From the NCBI GenBank assembly GCA_001465935.1, contig LNKV01000017.1, forward strand, positions 73,499-137,498: 64,000 bases of DNA. The letters are read 5' to 3'. A program made the position numbers and the translations under genes. Shown here piece after piece: positions 23,159 through 35,159 of this stretch. Below the pieces are notes generated by a model. It did no database searches and was not told the DNA's origin. It saw only the letters and a list, made by a program, of their open reading frames with translations. Every line of letters begins with the position of its first letter. Positions within the stretch are counted from its first letter, which is position 1. The DNA comes from Clarireedia homoeocarpa. Its lineage: Eukaryota; Ascomycota; Leotiomycetes; Helotiales; Rutstroemiaceae.

Positions 23159-24703
23159 TGCGAGACTGACTGGATGTGAAGATATCACTTGTGAATGAGG
23201 GGAGCGGTCAGCACATGTAGATTCCAGTAACGTAGTAACCAGAAACTTGATTTCCTTGCTGAGTCAGAAAATATGGAGATGGCTAAGGTTAGTTCTAGTT
23301 CTAGTGAAGCAGCAAATGCAATATTGGTCGCGTGTGCGGGTGTGCGGATGTGCGCCAAGTCCCTGCATCACATCACACAACCGAGAAGTTATGTACGAAG
23401 TATGTAGGCACGCACGGCACGGTAGGAGGATCAAGAGTTCTCTGCTGGGATAGAGACTTTCTGGTGTGCAGATCACCGACGGACAACTCGGATGAGGAAT
23501 GGGGCGTGAGAATATAGCGCAGATACCTCAAAGCGGACATCATGATACTTTTGGCTATGTTGGCTCTGGCTGGAGAGGGCGGAGGGGCTGTATATGGGTA
23601 ATCGCAGTGCTGATTGAAGCAGGGGGCGTATTCAGCGTATTCTCTCAATCATCCCTGAGGATCCTGTCTTGTGGCGTGTGTGAATCCAAGCGCAAGCAAA
23701 GAGCCAACAATTACCGAATCGGGAGCGAGAGAAGGTATCCAGAGGTCGACGCAAAGAAGTACGGAGAGTAGTAGAGTAAGCTGACTGACATCGAACATTT
23801 GCCGGGGCGGTCGAGAATCCGCCCAAAACCGAAGCCATCCCATCGTGCCCATCCACCACATCTGTGATAATCCATGTTTATGTCTATCACTGCACGATCC
23901 TTCATTCTCAGCCCTATTAGTCGACATACTGGTAGTGGATGCTTAATACTGTACCAAGTAGTCCATCTCATTCGGCGACTGCAGATCTACTGCTATCTGA
24001 GCCACATACTCATGTACTGTCAGGTAAGCAAGTTACCATCGTCTCTCTCATCGTGTCCCGTTCCCGCTTCCGACAATACCCAGGTGTATGCAGGGTGTTG
24101 GAGTTACATGATACAGTTATCTAATGTTGCAGCTATAGCTCATGCCGATTCACTGGATACGGCAATTTGCGAAATAAGCGATCATCGTTGCGCGGCTTGT
24201 AGTGTGTGCAGTGCAATGCCTCGAATTCTCTTATGCTCCGACCTCAAGTTATTCCAAATAACTCGATATACTCAATCAACGACCCCTTCCCCCCACCATT
24301 CCTCCGAGTTCACCGACCTTTGTCTAGCTCTGGCGGCAATTGTGCTCCCCACGCTTGACTGCGCCTCGATATTCAAGAACTCGTTGAACTTAAAGCACTC
24401 ACGGTTAGGTCAAATAGCGGACTCTGCTTTCACTCTGCGACCCCGCAATATTGCAGGCACTGCATTCTTTCCCTCAGTGACGCGACTCATTCGAAGAGAA
24501 ATTGATAGTGAATTGCCTTGATATATGTATGAGAATTCTTCTTCTTCGCCGTTCGTCCCGCTGTGGCCCTATTTTCAGGCCCATCTATCACTTTGCCCTC
24601 CCATTGGGGAGACCAATGTCCCAATTCGCTAACAACATTAGACTACTATTCGAATACCGACTACTATTTGGATACTGGCGTGCCACGGCAAAAATCAGCT
24701 ACA
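23159..24703. other. Intergenic stretch between divergent genes
   Basis: This separates the acyltransferase and bZIP genes, which are transcribed away from each other. A plus-strand 215-codon frame (23874-24521) begins with ATG but has no recognised motif, and may be leader sequence of the bZIP gene. No RNA gene is seen. Confidence 0.4.
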
Positions 24704-26095
24704 ATGTCTTCGGCATCGCCAACGGGCAACTACTCGAACAACGCCGAACGGGGCGACCACGGGAGCGGGCAATCTGATGGAGGGCGAAGCGACAAATCTC
24801 CATTATCAATGAGCCTAGGATTTCTCAAAAACCTAACAGAAAAGAAAAGCACCAGGGGTATGATCAGGAAATCACCTTAAAAATCTCTAAGATATCATAC
24901 TAATTTTCATGATGTTCATGACAGTTGATGGCCAAATACCGAAAAAGAGAGGACCGAAGCCGGATAGCAAACCTGCCTTGACAAGAAGACAAGAGTTGAA
25001 CCGTCAAGCTCAAAGGTAGATTGGCGTACTATTCAGATGCCCCGCAAGGAGCTCACATCTCTTCTAGAACGCATCGCGAGCGCAAAGAATTATACATCAA
25101 AGCTCTTGAACAGGAGGTTTTAAGATTGAAAGAGAACTTTAGCACAGTCACCAGAAGTAAAGAATCCCTCGCAGAAGAAAATAGGCAGTTAAGACAGCTT
25201 CTTGCACAACACGGTATATCGTGGAATGGTTCTGGAGGTGTGGACGAGCTTCAACAACGGAATGCGAGCGTGGGATATACTTCGAGTGGAAGCGTGTCCG
25301 GCAGCTATGCACCAGGCTCATCGACCTATAGTCCTCCTCCACAAAGTCACTCTTCGAATTCAAATCCGAATCTCAGCACCATGCAATACAATCACGGCTC
25401 GCCCCTAGGATTCGGCGCTAGCAATTATATGAATGGTCAGAATATGGCGCAACAGCAGATTCAGCCAGGGGTGGATTATGATCAGGCAGGCATTGATTTC
25501 GTCTTAACGTACGGCAATCCTCCGAAGCCTTAGATGTCGCCTCCTCCTCAATAGCTGACGACAATTTTCGGCGTAGGCTCGAGCGACCTTGTATGGATCA
25601 CATGCAATTTCTCGTTGAGAGAGCAAGTGACCCTGAAGGCGAAATATGGTGTGGACATGCACTCATGGCTACGTGTCCTCCTGGAGTCGACGTCGAACAG
25701 CATCCAAACATCCCATTTGGCCATTGTTTACCACATGTCAATGGGTCCGAATCGCAGAAAACATGGGACCTCTCCAAGTCAGACTTGTCGAATTTGCTTG
25801 ATCTGAGCAAAAGGCTTGATTTGAATGGGGAGATTACACCAGTAATGGCTTGGGGAATGGTGCTAGCTCATCCAAGATTCTCTGAGCTTAAGGAAAAGGA
25901 TTTTAAGACCATGAGCGAAGACTTACTTCCCAAAGTCAGATGTTACGGGTATATGCCCCTGACTTGTGGCTTAGCAGAATAGTGCTGACATATGACAGAT
26001 TCGGTGCGGCGCTTGAGGATTTTGAGGTTCGCGATGCTCTTGAGGCTTTGTTCTCTATGGAGACCTCTCCTGGCATGATGAATTATATGTCTTGA
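24704..26095 (+). CDS. bZIP transcription factor
   Basis: Five exons (24704-24857, 24925-25015, 25068-25508, 25577-25948, 25999-26095) sum to 384 codons. The basic region is split by the second intron and reads KKRGPKPDSKPALTRRQELN then RQAQRTHRERKE, matching the N-x2-A-Q-R-x2-R signature of Yap-type fungal bZIPs. A leucine zipper follows (YIKALEQEVLRLKENFSTV). The middle is Ser/Gly/Tyr-rich. The C-terminus is ordered: ERPCMDHMQFLVERASDPEG with CGHALMATCPPG, then a helical domain ending in FGAALEDFEVRDALEALFSM. It should be a nuclear DNA-binding regulator. Cysteines in the C-terminal half could allow redox or metal sensing, but this is speculation. Confidence 0.9.
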
Positions 26096-26591
26096 CTTTG
26101 GTATCATCTTTCATTATTTTGGCGTCCTGGTAGCTGACGGGCTGGGGCTTAAATTATCTTCAGCGGAGGGGTCTTTCACTGGGGTAAATTATTTGTAAAA
26201 ACGGGTGGAGCATTTGCCGTGGAATAGGCAACGAAGTTCATGGATTATTATTGTGATACCAGGACAGTCCTTGTATGGGGGGGTTTTTTTTAACGGAAAT
26301 ACCATTCTTGTCAGAGATAGGATAGATTTATGAGTATTGGCATATGTGTTAATATTATTGAAGTCTGAGGATACTACGTGTACATGGAGTGGTTGATGAA
26401 CCACTAAGATGACTAAGCACTTCTGACAATTCTCACAGAAAAGAGACTCTCAGATTATAAAGTCATTCGTTCGTGCATTCAACCCTCCCCTTCCTTATCC
26501 TAGGTGAAACTCCTCGAACTCCTGAATTCCTCTCCTTATCCCTTCGTGTCTGCAAACAAATAATTTCTCACTCCCTACTTCCACTCGCTCT

Positions 26592-28591
26592 TCACTTTCC
26601 CTTCATCCTGTCCCTCCTAAGCTCAGCACTAACCAACCGCCCTACATTCCTCCCAACAACCCAACTCAAATCCACCGAGCTACCCAATACCCCCTCGGCA
26701 CCACTCGTCGTCCACAGCCCCTCCCGTATTGCAAAGTCTTCTTCCACCTCCACGCTGCTGCGCGCGTACATCAGTGGATATGCATACGGGATGGAATACT
26801 GCGTCCATGTTTCTAGCGTGTCGGGCTCCATTCCCATATACCTCTGGAACGTAGCATTGGAGATAGATACTGATGACAAGACTCGGTATTGATGGGAGAG
26901 CGTTGGGTGAGTGATAGTGCGCAGGAGGGAAATCTCGGTTATGCCTTCGGGGCTCGGAGTCTGAGGGAGGAGTTGGGTAGGTAGTGTATCGCTGCTCCTG
27001 CTGCCGAATCGAGAATGCGGGAGCGGAGAGCGGGTGCTGAAGAATGTTATATACTGTACCCGATATTCATCCGTGTTAGCCTGTAGCGCATTGGCATCTG
27101 CATCGTCCAGTGCAATGCTATCTTTCACCAGCGACCCATTAAACGGCGCCGCGATGACGATTTTGTCAAAAGCTTCATATCCCACCGTCGCCGATGCGTT
27201 TCCCAGATCCACATACTCCAGAACCCATTTCTCCACTCCATCATCATTTACCATCTCGCGCCGTAGTCCGGTGACTTTCGTGCCGGTGCGTAGATCTACA
27301 CCACTGGAGGAGGGGGAGAGCAGCGAGTTCATAATGGCGGAATACACGCCCTGGGCTTCTCTCTGCACGCCCTGCTCTTCTCGGCTTAAAGCAATACTCA
27401 TCGCGAGGTCGCTAATCTCGGAGACTTCTTGGCCGCCGGTGTGGCGCCGGATTTGTGGCGCGAGAATGTCGTGTGTGTAGCTAGTGCTGATGCCATTTTT
27501 TTGGAGGCGGGTGAGTGCGCTGGTGCTGGGGGAGGCGCTACGGAGGTGGAGGAGGAGTGCGCGGATGGAGGGGAAGGGGGAAGGGGGACGTGTGGAGAGG
27601 AGTTTGGTGAGGGAGGATACAGTGCCGGTGGGGAGGGCGTGGGCGCGCCAGATGGAGGGACCGTAGTGGAAGAGGAGAGAAAGCCAAGTGCTGTATGGGA
27701 GGGAGGTGTATGGGCGGGTGGTGGAGGCTAGGAGGGTTTTGTCGTTATATCTTTGGATGGGCTGGTTAGCATTCATAAATTTCAAGTCAAACAAGTTGAT
27801 GTTAGGAGAACTTACATTCCAACCTCTTCAGCTTTTTTAAACACTTCAATACCCTTCCAGTCTTCGCTCCCAGAATCACGAATCACTTCTACTAAACTCT
27901 CCATCAACCCTCCATTCATCACATCCTCTACTTCCACCTCCCCATCATCATCACCAAGCACCATCCTGCCCCCAACCCTCCTCTTCTCCTCAAAAACCAC
28001 AATTTCAACTTCAACCCCCTGCCCCTGCCCCATCAACTCAACTGCACACCCCACTCCCGCCGGCCCCGCCCCCACAACCGCAACCCTCTGCCTCCTCACC
28101 GGCTCCTTGATCCCCACATCCCAAACCTGTGCGCTTAGTAAACCAACAAACGTGATGAAGACAATAAAGATGAGTATCCCGATGATCATGCGATGGCATG
28201 TGCGTATCGAAACGAGGGGTCCGCGCCTCGCGCCTGGATGCTGACATTGGTAATGGTATCCGGATTCAACTTCGGAGGAGTCGGGATGGAGGTCGGGATA
28301 CAGACTGGATGTGTATGAGGGGGGTTTTCGTGGGAGGAGTTGAGAGCGCTCGGTATAGGGTGGGGGAGGCTCGAGATCTGTGTTGTGGAGGGGATTGGAG
28401 GCGGAGGGTGTGTCGTAGCGGGGCAATGAGGTTGTTGTTGATTGTGTCTGATAGTATGAGGTGCCGGGTGTTGGAGGGGCATCGTAGGAAAGTCGCGAGT
28501 GGGTTAGTATGGCATTGCGAAAGGAATCCGCTGCGGATGGAGTGTGGGTGCGGGGTTGTTGTGACTCGTTGTGAATCGTGATTCTGGCCAT
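26592..28591 (-). CDS. Prenylcysteine oxidase/lyase-like FAD protein with an N-terminal membrane anchor
   Basis: Two exons (27816-28591, 26592-27750; 65-bp intron, branch GCTAAC) give 644 aa from ATG 28591. An alternative in-frame ATG at 28786 would add 65 residues. The family oxidises prenylcysteine thioethers released during turnover of prenylated proteins. Evidence: the dinucleotide-binding motif RVAVVGAGPAGVGCAVEL (about residue 160), VVFEEKRRVGGRM, and a C-terminal prenylcysteine-lyase-type region (SYTHDILAPQIRRHTGGQEV, DKIVIAAPFNGS). Ahead of the FAD domain are about 120 Pro/Ser/Tyr-rich residues and one transmembrane helix (MIIGILIFIVFITFVGLL), which suggests a type II membrane protein facing the vacuole or secretory lumen. 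Confidence 0.88.
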
Positions 28592-29100
28592 GATGTCTAC
28601 AGCCTGGGCTGCGACTGCCCGTATTAATCTTTCCTCTGAATTATTTGACTTATTCCAGAGGTGTCTGTGAACTTGAAGTAGATGTAGTATATCAAAATCA
28701 TTTGAATATTGAATAGAAACGAAATGAGAATTGAGGTTGGATTCTGCCTCGCTGTTTGGTGGTGTTGTCGGTCGCGGCCGCTGCATGAGCTAACATGCAG
28801 GGTATAAACATGGGCCTGTCGTGGCACACAATATTTGATGTAACTCGAATTTCCAAGTGACAGTGCCATTTGGGTGTCTTGAACTCATCATTCTGTCTCG
28901 AAAGATACGGTGATAATGTAGAAATATATCAACGGAGGATGTCTCTCTGGTTATAATAACCCGGCAATGTTTTTTGTATCTACAATCATCAAAAACTAGA
29001 AATTTCCATATTTACTAAAATATGATATAAATTCAAGAACTTAAGATTATTATACCAAAAGAGGTTGATTAAAGATTTATTCAAAGTTCTATTATGAGTA
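28592..29100. other. Intergenic, AT-rich toward its right end
   Basis: Leader and promoter of the minus-strand prenylcysteine-lyase-like gene, followed by an AT-rich stretch (about 28980-29100). No gene is seen. Confidence 0.45.
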
Positions 29101-29104
29101 TTTA

Positions 29105-29480
29105 CTCCCTTTAAGCAACCAAACCGAGGCCTTTTCCTCCCTCAGGAGGCAGAATAGAATAGACAACCAACTAGTTTGCAATAACTTCTTCTCCACAATC
29201 TCAACCTTATACTTCTCCATCTCCTCAACATCCCAATTGACGCTAACCACCCCGTCTTCAGGTAATTCGCATTCTCTTGCGCCAGATATAGAGCCAACAT
29301 ACCTGTCAATTCCACATGATCCTTAGCAAAAGGCCCGAATAACTCGGTCACCATTTCAGAAACAGCAATATCTGGCATGGTAGTGAAGACGTGGAGAGTA
29401 GGTTAGTCAAGAGCAACGTGCTCGGTTAGTCGGCGAGCTTGCAGATGTTGTAGGCGGAACTTTGTTGGATCGACTTCGAC
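29105..29480 (-). pseudogene. Short-chain dehydrogenase/reductase relic
   Basis: Pieces of a classical SDR C-terminal half lie in different frames on the minus strand. They are SAYNICKLAD (the catalytic Y-x3-K), then LTEHVALD followed by a TAA, then PTLHVF, EMVTELFGPFAKDHVELTGM, LALYLAQENANYLK and, after a frameshift, VVSVNWDVEEMEKYKVEIVE then KKLLQTSWL. At least two frameshifts and one stop separate them. The glycine-rich cofactor half is not visible upstream. This is a decayed copy of an SDR of the kind common in fungal secondary metabolism. Confidence 0.75.
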
Positions 29481-30069
29481 GTTGTATGCCATTGCAATGA
29501 AGTGAAGGGTACCAAGAACTTTTGGAAGAGGATGATTATATGTCAGCAAAATCGAACAATCCTTATCTTGATTCTAAATTTTAAGCTGCGAACAAGCTGC
29601 TGGATTGGTGATGGGAATGATGAGTGAATGTGATGGATGATTGGGGGCATATATACAGAGGCAGAACAATTACCAATACAGCTGCATGTAAAGCACCAAG
29701 TCGGCCACGATTATCCAACTCTTCTATCCAACTCTGGAGATTTCGGTCCCCAGATTATTGCAAAGCATAGAAATTGACTGTGAATCGACGCATCTCAGAG
29801 TATACAAGCAGGCTGCAAACAAATTGATAGTCAAGCCAAATACCCCTTGCTACATATTTCGGCGATAATGGTTGGTCGCTGTATCAAGATGCATACTGGT
29901 GAGACACGATTAATAAACATTGATGCTCGATGTTTTGGCTGCAGAGTAACTTCACTTGTCAACGACTTATATTGATCATCTAATGTATGTAGTCCATTAT
30001 CATAACTCCATAACGTTCAGCCACATGTGTCTAACACGAAAACTTTTTTGTTCACATGCCTATCACCAT
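29481..30069. other. Intergenic, no supported gene
   Basis: 3' flank of the eIF3d gene. No coding frame with motifs and no RNA gene seen. Confidence 0.4.
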
Positions 30070-31950
30070 CTATTCGTCGCCCTCATCGGCTTCTTCGATC
30101 ACATTACCCTCTTCATCATCCTCGAAGCTTCCAGCTGGTACCTGGTAAAGCCTGAGAGTTGGCTTGTTGGGATCCTTAACAAGTACGTATTTGCCATCTT
30201 CCCGCTTCATACACATATCAACGATAGTACGGACAATACCCCAACCGTTAGACAACGAGAGGTTCATCTGTTGGGCGAAATCGCGAGGCTTCCAGCCAAT
30301 AACACCAAGAATAACATGGCGATCGTTGAGCTTTGGATTGGCTCGAGAAACGAATCTGTTATGATATTAGTAACAGTAGGCCGCTGAGTTAAAATTAATT
30401 ACGTACCCAAGCTTCATGACATCGGCCTTGGCAATGATACTTTGAACTGTCCATCTTGCAAGCTTGCAACTGTTGTTTTTCATCTCTGTAGCAACAACAG
30501 CACCGCGCTGGCTGACCAACTTCGTCCTCCAGTCTAGAGCACCTCCGCTTCCTTGCGCTTTGGAATCGAACTCATTGAGAGCTTTGACGGTCAAGTATTG
30601 GTCTTCTCCACTGATTGCGTTCTTTGCAACAGCGTCAAGTTCTGTTCTCACAATCAAGTGAACTGGATCTTCGTCATTCAATGAGAGATCGAATCTGCGA
30701 TATTTGTATGCTTTGCTAGCAGGGGGCTCGGTCTCCTCTGCTGGGTTATAAAATGGATTCTCATTTTCCATCTCCACCTTCTGGCTATCATTTTCCTTCA
30801 CAACTTGGTTTGCAAAGTTGTGGTTGATATAAGTTGCCTCCTCGGCCAATGCGCTTGGTTGGTTGATGGCGTCCTTGCTGCCCTCTGAGGCATCCATTGG
30901 TGCATCAGCAGCATTCTCATTGACTGTAACCATATCCAAGGTAGCATTATCTCTCTTGTCGAGGTATACTTTGTTGCCTTGCTTCACAATAACAATATCC
31001 CAAGGGTAGACTGATCGAGGGGCGCACATGAGCATGGAGAGAATGCTGTCTGTTGCAAAGATTGTTGCCTCGTCTTTCTCGGCAAGTTCCTGGATGACTG
31101 GATCGGAAGATGTGGTGACATTGTAAGCGGCGCGATCGACGACATTCAGCTTTCGCTCGGCAGCCTTAACGGGTTGCTTGTCGAAAGATCGGTCATAGTA
31201 GTACAGGAAACCGTAGCTGTCGATATCCTCTCCATCATCAGTATCGAGATTGAGTTTAACCAGACGGTTGAAATCAATCTCTTCCAACATTTTCCAGTCG
31301 GGCTTGATGTTGACTGAGGCATCACGGTTTCTCTGCGGCTTATCGTAGTCTTTCCATCCAAATCGTCTGCCGCCTCGTGCACCTCCTCGACCACCACGGC
31401 TATCGTAGCCATAACCTTGCTGTCCGCCTCGTCCACCAACCCTTTGGAATTGTCCTCGGCCACCTCTTGTGTCACCTCTGCCACCACGTTGACCACGTCC
31501 TCGGGTGAAGGTTCCACCACGCCCAAAACGAGTCTTGGTAGAATCGCGAGTATTACTGACAACCGAGAAAGAGGATTCGTCTTCTGCCATTTGCACGGCG
31601 AACAAGGAGGAAGTCCCCGCACCATAGACTTGTTGATCTATTTGTGATAAACGTATTAGTAGAGATTTAAGTATCGCAAACATGTCCCAGGTAGGTAACA
31701 GCATCACGAAGAAAAAAATCCAGGTAAATATCGCACCTCTGTAATTTCGGTTGTATTGCTGTCTTCCACCTCTGCCATCTCTTCCATCTTTACCCTCAGC
31801 TGTCCAATCTGCCATGCGACCTAATTTGTCGCCTTTCGAATATGGAGCATAGGGAACGCCATTTAGTGTTGTTTCCGTCGAGACTGGTGGTCCCCATGAG
31901 TCCTCAGACGGCAGTGAGGTGATAATATCTGACAGTGAAACAGGCGCCAT
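30070..31950 (-). CDS. Eukaryotic translation initiation factor 3 subunit D (eIF3d)
   Basis: Three exons (31737-31950, 30407-31637, 30070-30355) encode 576 aa. eIF3d is a cap-binding subunit of the eIF3 complex. The N-terminus starts MAPVSLSDIITSLPSEDSWG, as in fungal orthologues, and carries the conserved DWTAEGKDGRDGRGG. A long Arg-Gly-rich low-complexity tract follows (about residues 110-185), then the cap-binding-like core (KPDWKMLEEIDFNRL, YGFLYYYDRSFDKQPVKAAE, ATDSILSMLMCAPRSVYPWD, YRRFDLSL, FVSRANPKLNDRHVILGVI). The acidic C-terminus ends DDEEGNVIEEADEGDE. Length and order match the family. An in-frame ATG at 31995 would add 15 residues but is less conserved. Confidence 0.97.
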
Positions 31951-33390
31951 GATTGCGACGAATTTAAATGTTGCAATCTCGTGGGAAGTCGTCAAGGCAC
32001 TTTGCTTGAAGCTTGAATTCGTAAATATTTCGATTTGTGGAAATTCTTAGCGGGGCACAAGTTCGCACAAAAGAAGTTTCCAGCCTTGTTATCAAGGCTG
32101 CCATAGTTCTAACCATTTGCGGCATGCACATGTGATTTCGCCCGCAGCGATGCTAGTTTACAAGAATACCATCAATTTGAGCTAATGGGTTTTCTGTGTA
32201 TTTTCCATCTATTTACAGCATTGCATTTATATCCATCTACTCGGATCGTCGTCATTATGCCCTCGCACTGAGATATTTTTTGGGTAGACGGTAGCTCGAG
32301 AAGACGTTGATTCATGTATTGCTACCAGTACCGCGATTAGAAGTGCGATAATGAGATTGAGAGCTAGGCATCGGATTTTGCAGTCTGGAACGAGCAGCAT
32401 CCGGCACAAGGGAACATGGCCAGGCTGTGATAGCCGCTGTGAGGTTGTACTTCAATCGAAAATAGCTTTGGTGTGTGGAGGTGGAGCTTTTATATCGAGC
32501 GACTGCTGCTCTAAGGGGCCAATAGCATCCAGTATATCACCGCTTTGATCTTGACATCCGTTCAGAAGCGTTCGCCACGCACATTCCTAATTCTTCTTCT
32601 CCGCTCAGCTGCATCTCCAGTCCAATTTATAGGATACAATGTGCTCCTATCGAACAGTGCTGTGCTAACACGTGCAGATAGCATCGTGCTGAGTGAAGGG
32701 TTCGGCTTCCATAAACAGACAAGCGCAATTGACTGCCGCTTTTGGACCCTGCATACCGCATTGGTGTAGAAGGGCCTCGTCCACACCGACGGCTCGTAGA
32801 TGACATGGCAAGATATTGCCTCCCCAAATGTTCTGAGAAGAAACCCAGGTGTACCAGAGAAACGGTGTGTATGTACCACAACGTGTTACATTGTATGAAA
32901 GTAAGTAATCCATGGGGACTGTGTGAGGTACTATTGGTCGGTTTCCAACACCGATCAGCAACGTAAGCATGAGCAAAGTCGAAGAACTGAACACGCTAGA
33001 AAATGGTGCAGGAGGACTGATTTGATATGTTTCTGATTTTGCATGCAATAGGCGCGCCAGCATAGTTCCGGGGAATTCACAGTCTGGAGAAGGGTAAACC
33101 ATTCTACCTGGATTCCGTATCTGTTACTAGTCAAGACGCCGCCACCCCGTTTGCTCAGTAACAGCCCTTCAGGAGAGCAGTCACACGCCGCGGGTTTGCG
33201 TTAATCGATTCTGCATCCGTTGTTGAAACAATGATAGTCCAGCTCACCAGTTTCACCAATTGAATCAACTCCCTCAGTGGAGTGGAGTAGAATACTGACC
33301 AGCTTGTCAGTCATCTATATCGGTTCACCCACTTGGCCGCTGCACTATTTCAGTTCTACTTCATTTTGTATCAAGATATCTACCAGGAGA
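31951..33390. other. Intergenic stretch with weak small frames
   Basis: Leader of eIF3d at the left. A minus-strand frame from ATG 32400 (57 codons) has one hydrophobic helix (LNLIIALLIAVLVAIH), but no family is recognised. Other frames overlap on both strands without motifs. Confidence 0.35.
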
Positions 33391-34084
33391 ATGTGCGAAG
33401 TCTTCAGCACAACATCAAACGACGACTCTTTTTCAATCATGATCGATTCAACAACCAGCTCTTTCTCTCCGCAAGAGACACGGTGGGGGTATTCCACCTC
33501 TGGAAACGAGTATGTTCTGTCTCTTTGCCTCTGTGGTACGACCATTGACTAAGTTTCCGGGATAGTATTCATCGAGGCTATCTCAAATCACCATATCTTG
33601 CTGAAGCGGTCGTTCCTAGTACCGTCGAAGATCAACAGCCATCACCTTCAAAGCTTTTCTTGGCTGGTAAAGGATGGGTAGCAGATCCTCAAGCACTGTT
33701 AACATTTGTATACTGAATGGTTCCTCGTCTCAGGATGCTCTCGAATTCACAAACAACGAACAGAGGTTATGCAAGTCAGCTTTTGACCAGCTCTGCGTCC
33801 TGGCTCAGCAAGGCATCTCGTCGTGGAGATGTGAAAGCGAAATCGGTGTTATATCAGCAGATTGGTCTGTAAAGAAACAAGCAGCTGGTAGGGCTTTTTT
33901 GCGAAGTGCCTTACTAGAGTTTCTAGAAAGCCTCACAGAGGTTGTTCCGGAATCCGAGAGGGTGTATACGTGGAGTAAGACGGAAACGATCACAAGCAAA
34001 GATTTCGAAGGGACCGCAAACCGCAACCTGGACATGAGGAGGCAAGAAGAAATCACACCCCGATGCTTCGTCTCAACCGTCTGA
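33391..34084 (+). CDS. Candidate hypothetical gene (exon structure unresolved)
   Basis: A frame from ATG 33391 (MCEVFSTTSNDDSFSIMIDS) runs to a GTATGT donor near 33510. It can be joined to an acceptor at about 33564 (CGGGATAG), continuing HRGYLKSPYLAEAVVPSTVE, then KLFLAGKGWVADPQALLTF. From there it is unclear how it connects to the open frame ending at 34084 (DALEFTNNEQRLCKSAFDQL; LLEFLESLTEVVPESERVYT). The residue patterns look protein-like, but the only link seen would need a very short intron. No family is recognised. It could also be a decaying gene. Confidence 0.3.
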
Positions 34085-34357
34085 CAATCTATCGATTGAG
34101 CTTTTTGGAACAGCAAGAAGATCCATATTGTACAATATCATGAAAACAATGGAGGCCAGTAGCAATGGTGTCTTGGTCAAGTCACATAAGGTAGTTGTTG
34201 AACTTTGGAGTAAGCATGCAGAAGATGCAAGGAATGACTTGCATTAGGTGTAATATCTATTTACAATAGACTTGTTTTCAACTCGCCAAAAGTACTCATC
34301 AGAAGCAAAATCAAAGATTAAGTATTATATAGTCGACTGCGGATTTATTCCGACAAT

Positions 34358-34982
34358 CTATTGGTATTGCCAAGCGGTAGCTGGTCCGTTGTATACGGGA
34401 GCACCCAATGCAATGGATGTGCAGTTACCAGTTGCCTCTCCGGTTGAGGTGGCATCGATTGAGTAGATGCCAGGTCCTTCAGGGCTGGCACAGGCGAAGA
34501 AAGTGTAGCCATCGAAGGTCAAAGATCCGACTAAACCCACAGGAGCAGCGGTGTATTGCCAGCCTTGAGCCTTACCGCCAAAGGTGTCAGCGGAGTGGGC
34601 AATGGTGTATGAAACTGAGTTATCGGTGCCGATGTAGAGCTGTTGTCCTCCTGGAACTACGTCGTTCAATCCAACAAGCTGGTTGGGTTGGGCGACGAAG
34701 GTAGTCACATTACCGGCTGTTCACCTGTTAGCTCTTAATTCCATATTGGGATCGACTGTGCTTACCTGGACAAGCAGCTCCTACTTGCTCCTCTGGGCAG
34801 TATGAGGCAGTCTCCTTTCCAATCCAAAGTCGTCCTCCGTTTGCGTTGATGGTCTTGTATTGGAGATCGCTGCCAGATCTGATTGCGATGAGGCCGAATG
34901 CGTTGCTGGCATCACGGGCAGCGATGGGGGTAGCAGCAGCGGTGCTGGCGAGGAGGGTTGCGATGACGGCCTTGGAGAACAT
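34358..34982 (-). CDS. Secreted PhiA-like cell wall protein (IgE-binding-protein family)
   Basis: Two exons (34766-34982 and 34358-34716, 49-bp intron) encode 191 aa. The N-terminus is a signal peptide (MFSKAVIATLLASTAAATPI). The mature part begins near ARDASNAFGLIAIRSGSDLQ. It continues NANGGRLWIGK, a Cys pair (SYCPEEQVGAACP) and an N-glycosylation site (NVT at the exon junction), then QQLYIGTDNSVSYTIAHSAD and a C-terminal repeat-like domain with two more Cys. This resembles Aspergillus PhiA, an abundant conidiation-associated wall protein. The family is usually about 180-200 aa, so length fits. Expected outside the cell or in the wall. Confidence 0.85.
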
Positions 34983-35158
34983 TTTGATTTGTGGAAGTTG
35001 TGGCTTCGTTTGGTTGTTTGAGGTCGTTTGTGGATTGAGTTGGCAACTGGTAGTGATGATTTGAATGATGGTTTGAGTGATGATTGAATTTCGAGGTACT
35101 CTCCAGGTCTATATATACAAGATGGTCCCCTAGAGAATTCTTCGATATTCGAGGAGGC
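34983..35158 (-). promoter_or_regulatory. Promoter of the PhiA-like gene with TATA box
   Basis: A TATATATA box at 35110-35117 lies 128 bp upstream of the ATG on the minus strand. The intervening leader is rich in CAATCATTCAAA-type short repeats. Confidence 0.55.
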
Positions 35159-35159
35159 A

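Noticed and set aside
23874..24521. 215-codon plus-strand frame upstream of the bZIP gene
   Set aside because: It has an ATG but no motif or structured pattern; leader sequence is more likely. Kept only as a note in the intergenic entry.
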